From the NCBI GenBank assembly GCA_027451865.1, contig DAIDHW010000001.1:558353-622352 (forward strand): a DNA stretch of 64,000 bases, written 5' to 3'. A program made the position numbers and the translations under genes. Below, piece by piece: positions 51,415 through 60,989 of this stretch (position 1 is its first letter; each line of letters begins with the position of its first letter). The notes below the pieces were generated by a model. It made no database searches and was not told the DNA's origin. It worked only from the letters and a program-made list of their open reading frames with translations. This stretch comes from Leptolyngbyaceae cyanobacterium clean351 (lineage in GTDB: Bacteria > Cyanobacteriota > Cyanobacteriia > DAIDHW01).

Positions 51415-53019
51415 CTAGGAAAAGGTAGCAACTGCATGTTGCCAAGCCGCGAGGGCCTCCGGCTGACTGACATGCCCCCGCTGCCAGAGGAATACCCCAT
51501 CCTGTTGAGCCTGTACCCCGTACTTCTCCTCCCGGAGGAGTTGCCCAAGAAGGCTAATACTTTGGTCGAGGGCGTAGCGGTCTCCCCGAAAGGCACTTTG
51601 GTAGCGACTGAGAAACCATAGGTCTACCAGGATGTAGTCTACCTCTTGGACCTGGGAGTTATCCCCTACGACCTGCTGAAAATCCGGGAATCTCACCGCT
51701 GCCCGGCGTCCGGACAGGGGAGGGATAAGGTAGGTGGTAGCGGCCACCGCTGCCCCTGGGGGGACCTGAGTAAGTAGTGGCCAGACCTGGCGGGCGTGCT
51801 GGACCTGCCGGGGGCCGGGAATGTACACCCAGGGATGAATCGAATCGGGAATTAGAAAGGAGAGGGTGCGGTGGGGGTTAGCAATTAGGACTAGAGTCAG
51901 AGATACCCCCCAACAAAGTCGCCAAAATTTGCGCCGGTCGGGCCAAGTTCTCTGATGTCTAGACCACCATAGCAGGGTGCCATAAAACAACCCTGGCACA
52001 GGCAACAGGGCGTAGCGGATTGTCGGGTCAAGGGCCATCTGGCCCCGCATGGATAGGAGTTCTAACAGGGGCAGACCGGCGAGCGACCAAGCTGGCCCCG
52101 CCACCGCCGGGACAAAGGCTAGGGGAAGCCACTGGGCAGCCAGGTAGCGCAACTTTTGAGGCAAGTTGCCTAGCAGATCAGCTACCAAGATCCAGGGATG
52201 GGTGAGAATGTCAACAATTGCCTGAACAGGAGAGACTGCCTGACCCTGGGTGTACTGGCCGAAGCGCCCAAGAATAAACCTTTGGGTAACATCATTGGAA
52301 AAGTGGGGCATCAGCCAATCGGTGACAAACAAAACGTAGGCAAGACTAAGGCTGGCTAAGACCAGACCCCGCAGGGGATGACGACGACTGACCACCAGGT
52401 ACAGTCCCAGGCTAGCCATAGCTACCCCAGCGTCTTCTCGAATCCCTAACCCCAGGGCGACCAAAATCCAAAAAGCGACCCACCAGCCCTTTTCCAAGGC
52501 TAGAAACAGACTAAAAAAGATTATTGGAATGGGGGCTAAGTCCTGAAAGTTACCTAGGGTAGGGCCCAGAACAGTCCCGGCGACGTAAAAACTCAGGGCC
52601 ATCGCTCCGGCTAGGGGAGGCTCGAGGTAAACTCGCCCTAACCAGTACAGCACGACTCCAGCGCCGGTTATTAACAACACCTGAAGGGTGATTAGGGTGT
52701 AGGGGGAAGGTACGAGGATGTAAAGGGGCAACCAGAGCAAAAAGATGAAGTTAACGTGCTGCCCCAGATGCAGGTAGGACACCGCGGGCGGCAGGTGGTT
52801 CTGCAGCACACTGCTCGAGAGGGCAGACGACAGGGAACTTTGAAACAGATCACCACGACTGCTGTTCCAAAAGATCTGGTTGAAAATACCCTGGTCGTAG
52901 GAATCGTAGAGACTATAGTGACGATAGTACAGCAAACCCAGGCAAACCAGGAAAAACCCTCCCGCCACTTGAAACACGAGCCGGGACTCACCGGTCGGGG
53001 AAGAGTTAACGGCTAACAA
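51415..53019 (-). CDS. DUF2079 polytopic membrane protein
   Basis: A 534-residue protein with about ten hydrophobic segments (VAGGFFLVCLGLLYYRHYS, NFIFLLWLPLYILV, LVALGLGIREDAGVAMASLGLYLVV in part). The loop near 40 has SYDQGIFNQIFWNSSRGDLFQSS and the middle has GLGIREDAGV, the marks of DUF2079. The fold is related to GT-C glycosyltransferases and mannosyltransferases, which suggests polyprenyl-linked sugar transfer (inference). The C-terminal soluble tail is about 130 residues. It precedes the GT4 gene on the same strand. Confidence 0.85.
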   Translation of the reverse strand: MLAVNSSPTGESRLVFQVAGGFFLVCLGLLYYRHYSLYDSYDQGIFNQIFWNSSRGDLFQSSLSSALSSSVLQNHLPPAVSYLHLGQHVNFIFLLWLPLYILVPSPYTLITLQVLLITGAGVVLYWLGRVYLEPPLAGAMALSFYVAGTVLGPTLGNFQDLAPIPIIFFSLFLALEKGWWVAFWILVALGLGIREDAGVAMASLGLYLVVSRRHPLRGLVLASLSLAYVLFVTDWLMPHFSNDVTQRFILGRFGQYTQGQAVSPVQAIVDILTHPWILVADLLGNLPQKLRYLAAQWLPLAFVPAVAGPAWSLAGLPLLELLSMRGQMALDPTIRYALLPVPGLFYGTLLWWSRHQRTWPDRRKFWRLCWGVSLTLVLIANPHRTLSFLIPDSIHPWVYIPGPRQVQHARQVWPLLTQVPPGAAVAATTYLIPPLSGRRAAVRFPDFQQVVGDNSQVQEVDYILVDLWFLSRYQSAFRGDRYALDQSISLLGQLLREEKYGVQAQQDGVFLWQRGHVSQPEALAAWQHAVATFS

Positions 53020-53145
53020 TCACTTTGCCTGCCAGCTATTACCAAACCCTGCCCGAGCGTCAACCGGTATACCCGAGAGAAGCTCAGACACAAAAGTACA
53101 GATTTCCAACTCGGGGGAAATCATAAATGTTAGGGTATGAGATGA

Positions 53146-54177
<1,032 letters not shown>

Positions 54178-54179
54178 GT

Positions 54180-55634
54180 GTGTGGACTAACTCCTCTGAA
54201 CCGGTATACCTGACAAGCGAACTTCTCCTGCACTACCAACGCTGTCGCCGCCGGGCTTTCTTGGACCGACATAGCCTGCCTAGCCGTCGCGACCCCCCCA
54301 ATGACTATCTGCAAAAATTGCGCCAAGACAGTCATACCCATCACCGACAAAGGCTAGGCCTCGCCGACTATCAGCAACCCGACTTTCCTCCCCACAACTG
54401 GGAAATGGGTGCCGAGGCTACCGAGCAACTGATGAGTCAGGGGGCAGAGCGCATTTACCGGGGGGTCCTAAGACATGAGCCTGAGGCGGGAGTAGTATGG
54501 CTAGGTCAGCCGGACCTGCTCCTGCGTCGCCCGGGGACCTCCTGCTGGGGAGATTGGCAGTATGAGACAGCCGACATTAAGCTCAGTTGCCAGCCTAAAC
54601 CTGAATACCGACGGGTAGCGGTGTTTCACAGTCTAGTTCTCGGGCACGTGCAAGGGAAAAAACCAGACCAAGCCTGGCTGTTCCTACGGGGCCGGGGTGA
54701 CTTTCCTGTCTCCGTGACCCCCTACCAGGCAGGGGTGGAGCAGCTGTTGTCTGAGTGCCTGGACACCATCGGTCAGCCCCTTGCTCCCGAGGTGTTCATT
54801 GCCCGCAGCCGCTGTAGTCTTTGCCCCTGGCTGAGTGACTGCTCCGCGGTGGCCAGGGAGTCAGCTCACCTTTCCCTGCTGCCGGGGGTGACCCCTAGTC
54901 GCTACCAGCAACTGCAAGCTCTCAGCCTAGACCAACTAGCAGCCCTGGCGGCAACGGACCCCCAGAACTTGGCGGATTTGCCGGGATTTAGCCCCGATAT
55001 CGCCTACCGCCTAGTCCTGCAGGCGCAGGCACAACTCCACAACCAACCAATCCTAGTCGGGCCTAGCCAGCCTTTACCCCAGGCACCGGTGGAGCTTTAC
55101 TTTGATATTGAAGCAGAGCCAGAGCGAGACCTAGTCTATCTCCACGGGGTCTTGGTAGTAGATCATGGCACCAGACAAGAACAATTCCACTCCTTGCTAG
55201 CCGAGGATCCCAGCGGCCAGGAACAGGTCTGGGTCAGGTTTCTAGACCTGTGTTGGCACTACCCTCAATCTCCAATCTTCCACTTTTGCCCCTACGAGGC
55301 CCAGACAGTCCGGCGTCTAGCCCACAGGTATCATACTCCCAGCTCTCGGGTGGCACCGGTACTGGAGCGCATGGTAGACCTGCACGCCTGGCTGACTCAG
55401 CATGCGGTCCTCCCCTTGGAAAGCTACGCCTTGAAAACCGTGGCTCGGTGGTTGGGCTTTGGGTGGCGCGATGCCAGAGCCAACGGGGCTCAGTCAATTT
55501 ATTGGTACACTAGTTGGCTGGCTACCGGCGATCGGGGGTTTCTTGAAGCCATCTTGGTTTACAACGAAGATGACTGTCGTGCTACCTACTGTCTAAAAGC
55601 CTGGCTAGCCCAGTTTTTGGCCGAACAGGTATGA
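54180..55634 (+). CDS. TM0106-type RecB-like Fe-S nuclease with RNase H-like domain
   Basis: A 484-residue protein. Cys22 (QRCRRRAFLD) plus Cys212, Cys215 and Cys221 (CSLCPWLSDC) form the split four-Cys 4Fe-4S site seen in Cas4/AddB-like RecB nucleases. A helix-hairpin-helix-like stretch (LADLPGFSPDIAYRLVLQAQ) follows at about 260-285. YFDIEAEPERDLVYLHGV (Asp309, Glu311) starts an RNase H-like exonuclease fold. It starts with GTG and sits three bases after ilvC, overlapping the SbcD-like gene by 4 bases. Probably a DNA repair or defence nuclease; its substrate is unknown. Confidence 0.88.
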   Translation: MWTNSSEPVYLTSELLLHYQRCRRRAFLDRHSLPSRRDPPNDYLQKLRQDSHTHHRQRLGLADYQQPDFPPHNWEMGAEATEQLMSQGAERIYRGVLRHEPEAGVVWLGQPDLLLRRPGTSCWGDWQYETADIKLSCQPKPEYRRVAVFHSLVLGHVQGKKPDQAWLFLRGRGDFPVSVTPYQAGVEQLLSECLDTIGQPLAPEVFIARSRCSLCPWLSDCSAVARESAHLSLLPGVTPSRYQQLQALSLDQLAALAATDPQNLADLPGFSPDIAYRLVLQAQAQLHNQPILVGPSQPLPQAPVELYFDIEAEPERDLVYLHGVLVVDHGTRQEQFHSLLAEDPSGQEQVWVRFLDLCWHYPQSPIFHFCPYEAQTVRRLAHRYHTPSSRVAPVLERMVDLHAWLTQHAVLPLESYALKTVARWLGFGWRDARANGAQSIYWYTSWLATGDRGFLEAILVYNEDDCRATYCLKAWLAQFLAEQV

Positions 55635-56887
55635 TCAAAATTCTTCACTTGGCAGACTTGCACCTTGGCAGTGGAACAATCCATGGTCGGATCAATCCCC
55701 AAACCCGTCTTAACTCTCGCCTAGAGGACTTCACTAATAGTCTGGCTCAGTGTATTGACCGTGCCTTGGCCGAACCAGTAGACCTGGTGCTGTTTGCTGG
55801 GGATGCCTTCCCTGATGCTACGCCCCCCCCTCTGGTCCAGGAGGCCTTCGCCCGACAGTTTTGTCGCTTGGCGGAGGCTCGGTTGCCGACAGTTTTACTG
55901 GTAGGTAACCACGACCAACACTCCCAGGGCCAAGGGGGAGCAAGCCTGGCTATCTATCGGACCTTGAGAGTACCTGGGTTTGTTGTCGGTGACCAGCTAG
56001 CCACCCACCACCTAGAGACCGCCCATGGCCCGGTACAAGTTATAACCTTGCCCTGGTTCAATCGCTCAGCTCTCCTCACCCGCCAAGACACCCAGAGTAT
56101 GAGTCTGGCGGAGGTGGACGAGTACTTAGTTAAGTGTCTGCGGACCGCTCTAGAGGAGCAGATCCGGGGTCTAGACCCTAGCATCCCGGCTATTTTGCTC
56201 GGCCACCTGATGGTGGATACCGCCATCTACGGAGCGGAGCGGTCCCTAGCCGTCGGTAAGGGGTTTACTGTCCCCTTAAGTCTCTTAGCCAGGCCTTGTT
56301 TTGACTACGTAGCTCTAGGTCACGTCCATCGCCATCAAATCCTCGCCCAGTCCCCCCCGGTGGTCTACCCCGGCAGCTTAGAACGGGTAGACTTTGGGGA
56401 AGAAGAAGAGGAGAAGGGCTACGTAATGGCCACCATTGCCCGGGGCCAGGCTCAGGTAACCTTCTGTCCTCTGGCGGTGCGACCCTTCCAGACAATCCGT
56501 GTTAATGCCACTGCTGAGCCGGACCCCCAGGCCAGAATCCTTCAGGCTATCGGCACCACACCGATTCAGGAAGCGGTTGTGCGGCTAATTTATCAGATTC
56601 GCCCAGCCCAGGTCTCCCTCGTTAAAACCCAGGCCCTTGAGGAGGCTCTCCGGCTGGCCCATACCTACCGCATTGTCCCCGAAGTAACTCGCCAAGACCG
56701 CTCTCCCCGGCAACCAGATCTAGGTCTGGATAACTGCCTCGACCCCCTAGAGGCTCTAGCAACCTACCTAGCTAAGCGGGAAGACCTAGGGGAGATCCGC
56801 CAGGAGTTGCTCGAGGCAGCCGAGCGTCTGTTAGCCGGCCTAGAAGACCCAGAAGCGCTTGACTCGGTCCAGTTGCGACTTATGTAA
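55631..56887 (+). CDS. sbcD: SbcD/Mre11-like DNA exonuclease
   Basis: A 418-residue calcineurin-fold metallophosphoesterase. Metal motifs are HLADLHLG (8-13), FAGDAFPDA (in place of GDxFD) near 57, LVGNHDQ near 95, LGHLMVD near 192 and LGHVHRHQ near 233. The C-terminal 150 residues contain a capping region. In the SbcCD/Mre11-Rad50 complex this subunit cuts hairpins and DNA ends with the SbcC ATPase, but no sbcC is in the window. It overlaps the RecB-like gene (ATGA), hinting at a shared job. Confidence 0.88.
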   Translation: MIKILHLADLHLGSGTIHGRINPQTRLNSRLEDFTNSLAQCIDRALAEPVDLVLFAGDAFPDATPPPLVQEAFARQFCRLAEARLPTVLLVGNHDQHSQGQGGASLAIYRTLRVPGFVVGDQLATHHLETAHGPVQVITLPWFNRSALLTRQDTQSMSLAEVDEYLVKCLRTALEEQIRGLDPSIPAILLGHLMVDTAIYGAERSLAVGKGFTVPLSLLARPCFDYVALGHVHRHQILAQSPPVVYPGSLERVDFGEEEEEKGYVMATIARGQAQVTFCPLAVRPFQTIRVNATAEPDPQARILQAIGTTPIQEAVVRLIYQIRPAQVSLVKTQALEEALRLAHTYRIVPEVTRQDRSPRQPDLGLDNCLDPLEALATYLAKREDLGEIRQELLEAAERLLAGLEDPEALDSVQLRLM

Positions 56888-56940
56888 TCCCCGGAGGCGT
56901 ATGGGGCTGTTATATTTGTCGATATAGACCGACGTAAACC

Positions 56941-57819
56941 ATGCCCAATCTGCAACCTGGGACCAGTCAAGTCTCTATTCAAGGAGTTCCCCACGTCTTC
57001 GACGTGACTGGGGCGGATCCGGCGGCGCCCCTAGTGGTTTTTATCCATGGCTGGCTGCTCAGTCGCAGCTACTGGCAACCTTTGACTGCCCGCCTCAGTT
57101 CCCGGTTTCAATGCCTGACCTACGACCTGCGGGGTTTTGGGGAGTCTCAAGGCCAGGGTGGCTCTGGTCACACGCCGGCAGATTACGCAGCGGATCTGGT
57201 AAGCCTGTTGCAGACCTTAGGGGTTACCCAGACTTGGCTAGTAGGCCACTCCCTGGGCGGCACCATCGCCCTTTGGGCAGCTCACTCTCTCCCCGACCGG
57301 GTGCAGGGAGTAGTCTGTCTCAACGCTGGAGGCGGGATTTACCTGCGGCGGGAGTTTGCCCGGTTTCGGTGGGCAGGGACTAAGATAATTCAGCTGCGTT
57401 CCCCCTGGCTGAGGCGCTTGCCTCTGCTAGATTGGGTGTTTGCCCGGGCCAACGTGGCTCAGGGAGTAGGGCGGCGCTGGGGAAGACAACGGTTGCGCGA
57501 CTTGCTGATAGCCGACCGGGTGGCCGCCATCGATTCCCTACTTGGCTCCACCACTGAGGAGCAAGTCCACTGCTTGCCCCGATTGGTGGCGCAACTAGTT
57601 CAACCTATCTACTTTATGGCCGGTGACCAAGACCAGGTAATGGAACCCCAATACGTGCGTCACCTGGCTAGCTTTCACCACCTCTTTGCCGGGCACGGCG
57701 CCAACGTCACGGAGCTGTGCGGCTGTGGACACATGTCTATGATTGAGCAACCAGACCGGGTAGCTGACCTGATTACCAAGATTCTGTTAAATCACCAGCT
57801 CGAATTTAAGCCACAATAG
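56941..57819 (+). CDS. Alpha/beta hydrolase
   Basis: A 292-residue alpha/beta-hydrolase fold protein. HGWLLSRSYW marks the oxyanion strand and loop, GHSLGGTIALWAA (nucleophile Ser near 103) the elbow, AGDQDQVMEPQYV the acid Asp, and GCGHMSMIEQPDRVADLI the catalytic His. It has no signal peptide. Cyanobacteria contain many such enzymes, acting for example on esters or lactones; the substrate is unknown. Confidence 0.88.
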   Translation: MPNLQPGTSQVSIQGVPHVFDVTGADPAAPLVVFIHGWLLSRSYWQPLTARLSSRFQCLTYDLRGFGESQGQGGSGHTPADYAADLVSLLQTLGVTQTWLVGHSLGGTIALWAAHSLPDRVQGVVCLNAGGGIYLRREFARFRWAGTKIIQLRSPWLRRLPLLDWVFARANVAQGVGRRWGRQRLRDLLIADRVAAIDSLLGSTTEEQVHCLPRLVAQLVQPIYFMAGDQDQVMEPQYVRHLASFHHLFAGHGANVTELCGCGHMSMIEQPDRVADLITKILLNHQLEFKPQ

Positions 57820-57851
57820 TCTAATCTGCCTTTGCTGCCCTTTCCCCCTCT

Positions 57852-58925
57852 ATGCGTCAGACTAACGACCTCCACGTTGTGGCAACCCGGCAACTCCTCA
57901 GCCCCAACCAAGTCAAGGAGGAGCTGCCCTTAACCGGGTCTGTAGCCAATCTGGTGGCAACCACTAGAGACCGGATTCGGGGGATCCTCCGGGGGGATGA
58001 CCAGCGCCTACTGGTGGTAGTTGGGCCTTGCTCCATCCACGATGTTAAAGCAGCCCGGGAATACGGGGAGAAGTTACAGTCCCTGCGCCAGGAATTATCC
58101 CCCTGCCTAGAAGTAGTCATGCGCGTGTACTTTGAGAAACCCCGAACCAATATCGGTTGGAAAGGGTTAATCAACGACCCCTGGTTAGATGAGAGCTTCG
58201 ACATTAATTCAGGCTTGCGCCTTGCCCGCCAGCTACTTCTAGACCTGGCCGACCTGGGACTGCCAGCCGCCACCGAGCTCCTAGACCCCATCATTCCCCA
58301 ATACATTGCCGACTTGGTTTCCTGGACTGCCATTGGGGCCCGTACCACTGAAAGCCAAACCCACCGGGAAATGGCCTCTGGTCTCTCCATGCCCGTAGGT
58401 TTTAAAAACGGCACCGACGGGGACTTGGATTCTGCTATCAACGCTATGATGACCGCTCGTCGCCCCCATCACTTCCTCGGTATTAATGCCCAGGGTTTAG
58501 CAAGTATCGTCACCACCACTGGTAATCCCGATACTCACCTAGTCCTGCGCGGTGGTAAGCAGGGGCCTAACTACACTCGGGAACAGGCCCAAACAGCGGC
58601 CAGCACCTTGCGCCATCAGGGCTGTCTAGATCGGGTGATGGTAGACTGCAGTCATGGTAACTCAGGCAAAGACCCTGAACAACAGGTGGTGGTAGCAGCC
58701 ACCTTGGCGCAGCAGCTGCGGCAAGGGGCCCCCTACCTGTTGGGAGTGATGCTCGAGAGCCATTTAGTGGGTGGTAAACAATCCCTCCCCCGGGATCCTG
58801 ACAAATTGGTCTATGGTCAGAGTATTACCGACGGTTGCTTGGACTTCCTCACTACCGCCCAGGTACTTCGGCAGCTAGCCCAAGCCGCCGGGGAACGGGT
58901 ACTGGTGAACGCGTCGGTCAAATGA
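57852..58925 (+). CDS. 3-deoxy-7-phosphoheptulonate (DAHP) synthase, type I
   Basis: A 357-residue class I enzyme, the entry step of the shikimate pathway (PEP + erythrose 4-phosphate). Marks: LVVVGPCSIHDVKAAREYGEKL, MRVYFEKPRTNIGWKGLINDP, GARTTESQTHREMASGLSMPVGFKNGTDGD (in part), LVLRGGKQGPNY and MVDCSHGNSGKDPEQQ. The metal ligands (Cys, His, Glu, Asp) of the family are covered. Related to the feedback-regulated AroF/G/H group; which amino acid inhibits it cannot be told. Confidence 0.95.
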   Translation: MRQTNDLHVVATRQLLSPNQVKEELPLTGSVANLVATTRDRIRGILRGDDQRLLVVVGPCSIHDVKAAREYGEKLQSLRQELSPCLEVVMRVYFEKPRTNIGWKGLINDPWLDESFDINSGLRLARQLLLDLADLGLPAATELLDPIIPQYIADLVSWTAIGARTTESQTHREMASGLSMPVGFKNGTDGDLDSAINAMMTARRPHHFLGINAQGLASIVTTTGNPDTHLVLRGGKQGPNYTREQAQTAASTLRHQGCLDRVMVDCSHGNSGKDPEQQVVVAATLAQQLRQGAPYLLGVMLESHLVGGKQSLPRDPDKLVYGQSITDGCLDFLTTAQVLRQLAQAAGERVLVNASVK

Positions 58926-58946
58926 GTGAGGCGCTTAGCTTAAACC

Positions 58947-60074
58947 GTGGTAACCGACCTGACCAAGCAACCGATCTGGGAATGGTGTGCTCACCTGGTG
59001 GGGGAGGATGAGCCGAAGGACATCCAGTCAGCAGTCATCGCCTGGCTCATTGGCCCAGATCCAGAAAGATTTTCGCAGTTCACTCTCGAACAGCTGCATA
59101 TTACCCAACAGGCGATGGACTACCGCTACCGGATCCTGCGTCAACGGTATCTGGGGGTGAACCGGGCTAAAGCCTATCAAAACTTGATTCAGCGCTTGGG
59201 CAGCCTGTTGATCGTGCGCAACAAGATCCGCACCTGGATTGCCCTGAGTCGGGACCGGCACCGTACAGTTACCGAGGTCCTACAGGAAATCATCGCCGAG
59301 ATGCTCCAGAGTGACCGCTACATTCAACAACAGCTCACCTGGATTTCCGTGTGCACCCAGGATCAGCCCCTGCGCAATTCTCTGATCCTCGCTACCCTAG
59401 AGGAGTACTGCCTGCGCCCAGTGCGCAATCAACCTCTTTTAGCCTTCCGTTTTGTTAACTACCTCCGCCGCTCCCAACGGGGAGGAATGACCCAAGTCCC
59501 GGAAGATGAATTTATCCGATTGGTTTCTGACCAAATTATTGCCGACGACGCCGACAACCACACCAGCCGTCTGGATGGGGAAGCAATCTCCAAACACCAG
59601 GAAAATGAACAGTGGGAGACTCAGTATGTCCTACGTCTACGGGTACAGCAGGAGTTTAGCGCTTATCTGGCTGAGCACCTTGAGCCCTTGGCAGTAGAGT
59701 GGTTGGAGCTATACCTCCAAGGACACTCTCAAGACCAAATCGCCAAAACCTTAGGAATCCCTGTCAAACAAGTCTACCGGTTGCGAGAGAAGATTAGCTA
59801 CCATGCGGTGCGGGTCTTCGGGCTCAGGTCCCAACCAGAATTAGTGGCCGAATGGCTAGAAACCTCCGTTGCCGACCATAGTTTAGGACTGACCCCGACC
59901 CAGTGGCAACAACTCACCTGCGCAGCTACCCCTTTGCAGTTACAAATTCTCCGCGGCCTGCAGGCTAAACACTCCCTCTCGCAACTAGCCACGGACCTAG
60001 GGCTCAAACCTGACCAAGTGTTTAGCGAGTGGGGCAAGCTATGCCTCGCTGCCCAAACCCTGCGTAGTTCTTAA
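58947..60074 (+). CDS. HetZ-related protein 2 (cyanobacterial regulator-like)
   Basis: A 375-residue protein that matches my memory of HetZ-related protein 2. It contains FRFVNYLRRSQRGGMTQVP near 170 and two helix-turn-helix-like segments, LQGHSQDQIAKTLGIPVKQVYRLREK (about 250-275) and HSLSQLATDLGLKPDQVFSEWGKL. HetZ itself acts in heterocyst differentiation, but this relative also occurs in unicellular species, so its role is open, possibly transcriptional. Start GTG 58947. It is 16 bases before mazG. Confidence 0.8.
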   Translation: MVTDLTKQPIWEWCAHLVGEDEPKDIQSAVIAWLIGPDPERFSQFTLEQLHITQQAMDYRYRILRQRYLGVNRAKAYQNLIQRLGSLLIVRNKIRTWIALSRDRHRTVTEVLQEIIAEMLQSDRYIQQQLTWISVCTQDQPLRNSLILATLEEYCLRPVRNQPLLAFRFVNYLRRSQRGGMTQVPEDEFIRLVSDQIIADDADNHTSRLDGEAISKHQENEQWETQYVLRLRVQQEFSAYLAEHLEPLAVEWLELYLQGHSQDQIAKTLGIPVKQVYRLREKISYHAVRVFGLRSQPELVAEWLETSVADHSLGLTPTQWQQLTCAATPLQLQILRGLQAKHSLSQLATDLGLKPDQVFSEWGKLCLAAQTLRSS

Positions 60075-60089
60075 CTCTCCCTGCCCCTT

Positions 60090-60989
60090 GTGGAACCCAA
60101 TCCCCCCTCTAACCCATCTCTGGTTCAGTTAGTCGCTATTGTTAGGCAGTTGCGCTCTCCCGAGGGGGGCTGCCCCTGGGACTTAGCCCAGACCTCCCAG
60201 ACCCTGATCCCTTACCTGCTCGAGGAGGCCTATGAGGTGGCCGATGCTCTACGGCAGGGAGAACCCCAGGCTATTGCCGATGAGTTAGGGGACCTTCTCC
60301 TACAAGTAGTGCTCCAAAGCCAAATTGCCCAGGAACAAGGCCAGTTCACCCTCCAGGATGTGGCGGATCAGATCAGTGCCAAACTAGTACGCCGCCATCC
60401 CCACGTGTTTGGGGACTGCCAAGTAGAAACCCTAGACCAGGTGCGGCAAAACTGGGAGGCGATCAAGGCTGAGGAGAACCAGGCCCAGAAGGGTTTGATT
60501 GCTAAGTTAGAGCAGTACAATCGCTCGTTACCGCCCCTAGTAGCCAGCCTCAAAATCTCCCGCATGGTGGCCGCCCACGGTCTGGAATGGCAGGATGTGG
60601 CCGGGGTTTGGGATAAATTCCGCGAGGAGCTAGAGGAGTTTCACCAAGCCCTAGCCGCCGAAGACCATGCTGCCCAGACCGCCGAACTAGGCGACCTGCT
60701 ATTTACTCTGGTCAACCTGGCTCGCTGGTACGATTTAGACCCTTCTGCCGCGCTCCAGGGCACCCAAAAGCGCCTGATTCAGCGCCTAAGTAAGATCGAG
60801 GCGGCCACTAGCCGGCCCCTGGCGGAGCACTCTCCTGCTGAACTAGAGGCTCTCTGGCAGCAGGCCAAGCAAGAGTTAGGCCAAGGGCGCCAGCCTCCCG
60901 CCGAGGAACCTCAAGGTCTTGAAGGTGGAGACCAGGCAAAGACGCAATCTCCGGAGGCAGGGTGGTCAGGTCCTCAGGTCCAAGGATAA
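60090..60989 (+). CDS. mazG: Nucleoside triphosphate pyrophosphohydrolase MazG
   Basis: A 299-residue tandem MazG protein, cleaving NTPs (including damaged dNTPs) to NMP and PPi. Domain 1 has GGCPWDLAQTSQTLIPYLLEEAYEV and DELGDLLLQVVL; domain 2 has FREELEEFHQAL and AELGDLLFTLVNLARW. The typical end falls at about residue 263 (LWQQAKQ); the last 40 residues (GQGRQPPAEEPQGLEGG...) are unconserved, Gln/Glu/Gly-rich and overlap the convergent glycosyltransferase gene over 182 bases. Start GTG 60090. Confidence 0.93.
   Translation: MEPNPPSNPSLVQLVAIVRQLRSPEGGCPWDLAQTSQTLIPYLLEEAYEVADALRQGEPQAIADELGDLLLQVVLQSQIAQEQGQFTLQDVADQISAKLVRRHPHVFGDCQVETLDQVRQNWEAIKAEENQAQKGLIAKLEQYNRSLPPLVASLKISRMVAAHGLEWQDVAGVWDKFREELEEFHQALAAEDHAAQTAELGDLLFTLVNLARWYDLDPSAALQGTQKRLIQRLSKIEAATSRPLAEHSPAELEALWQQAKQELGQGRQPPAEEPQGLEGGDQAKTQSPEAGWSGPQVQG

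Noticed and set aside
55631-56887. Search for an SbcC partner near the SbcD-like gene
   Set aside because: No SMC-like ATPase with Walker motifs and coiled coil was found in the window.
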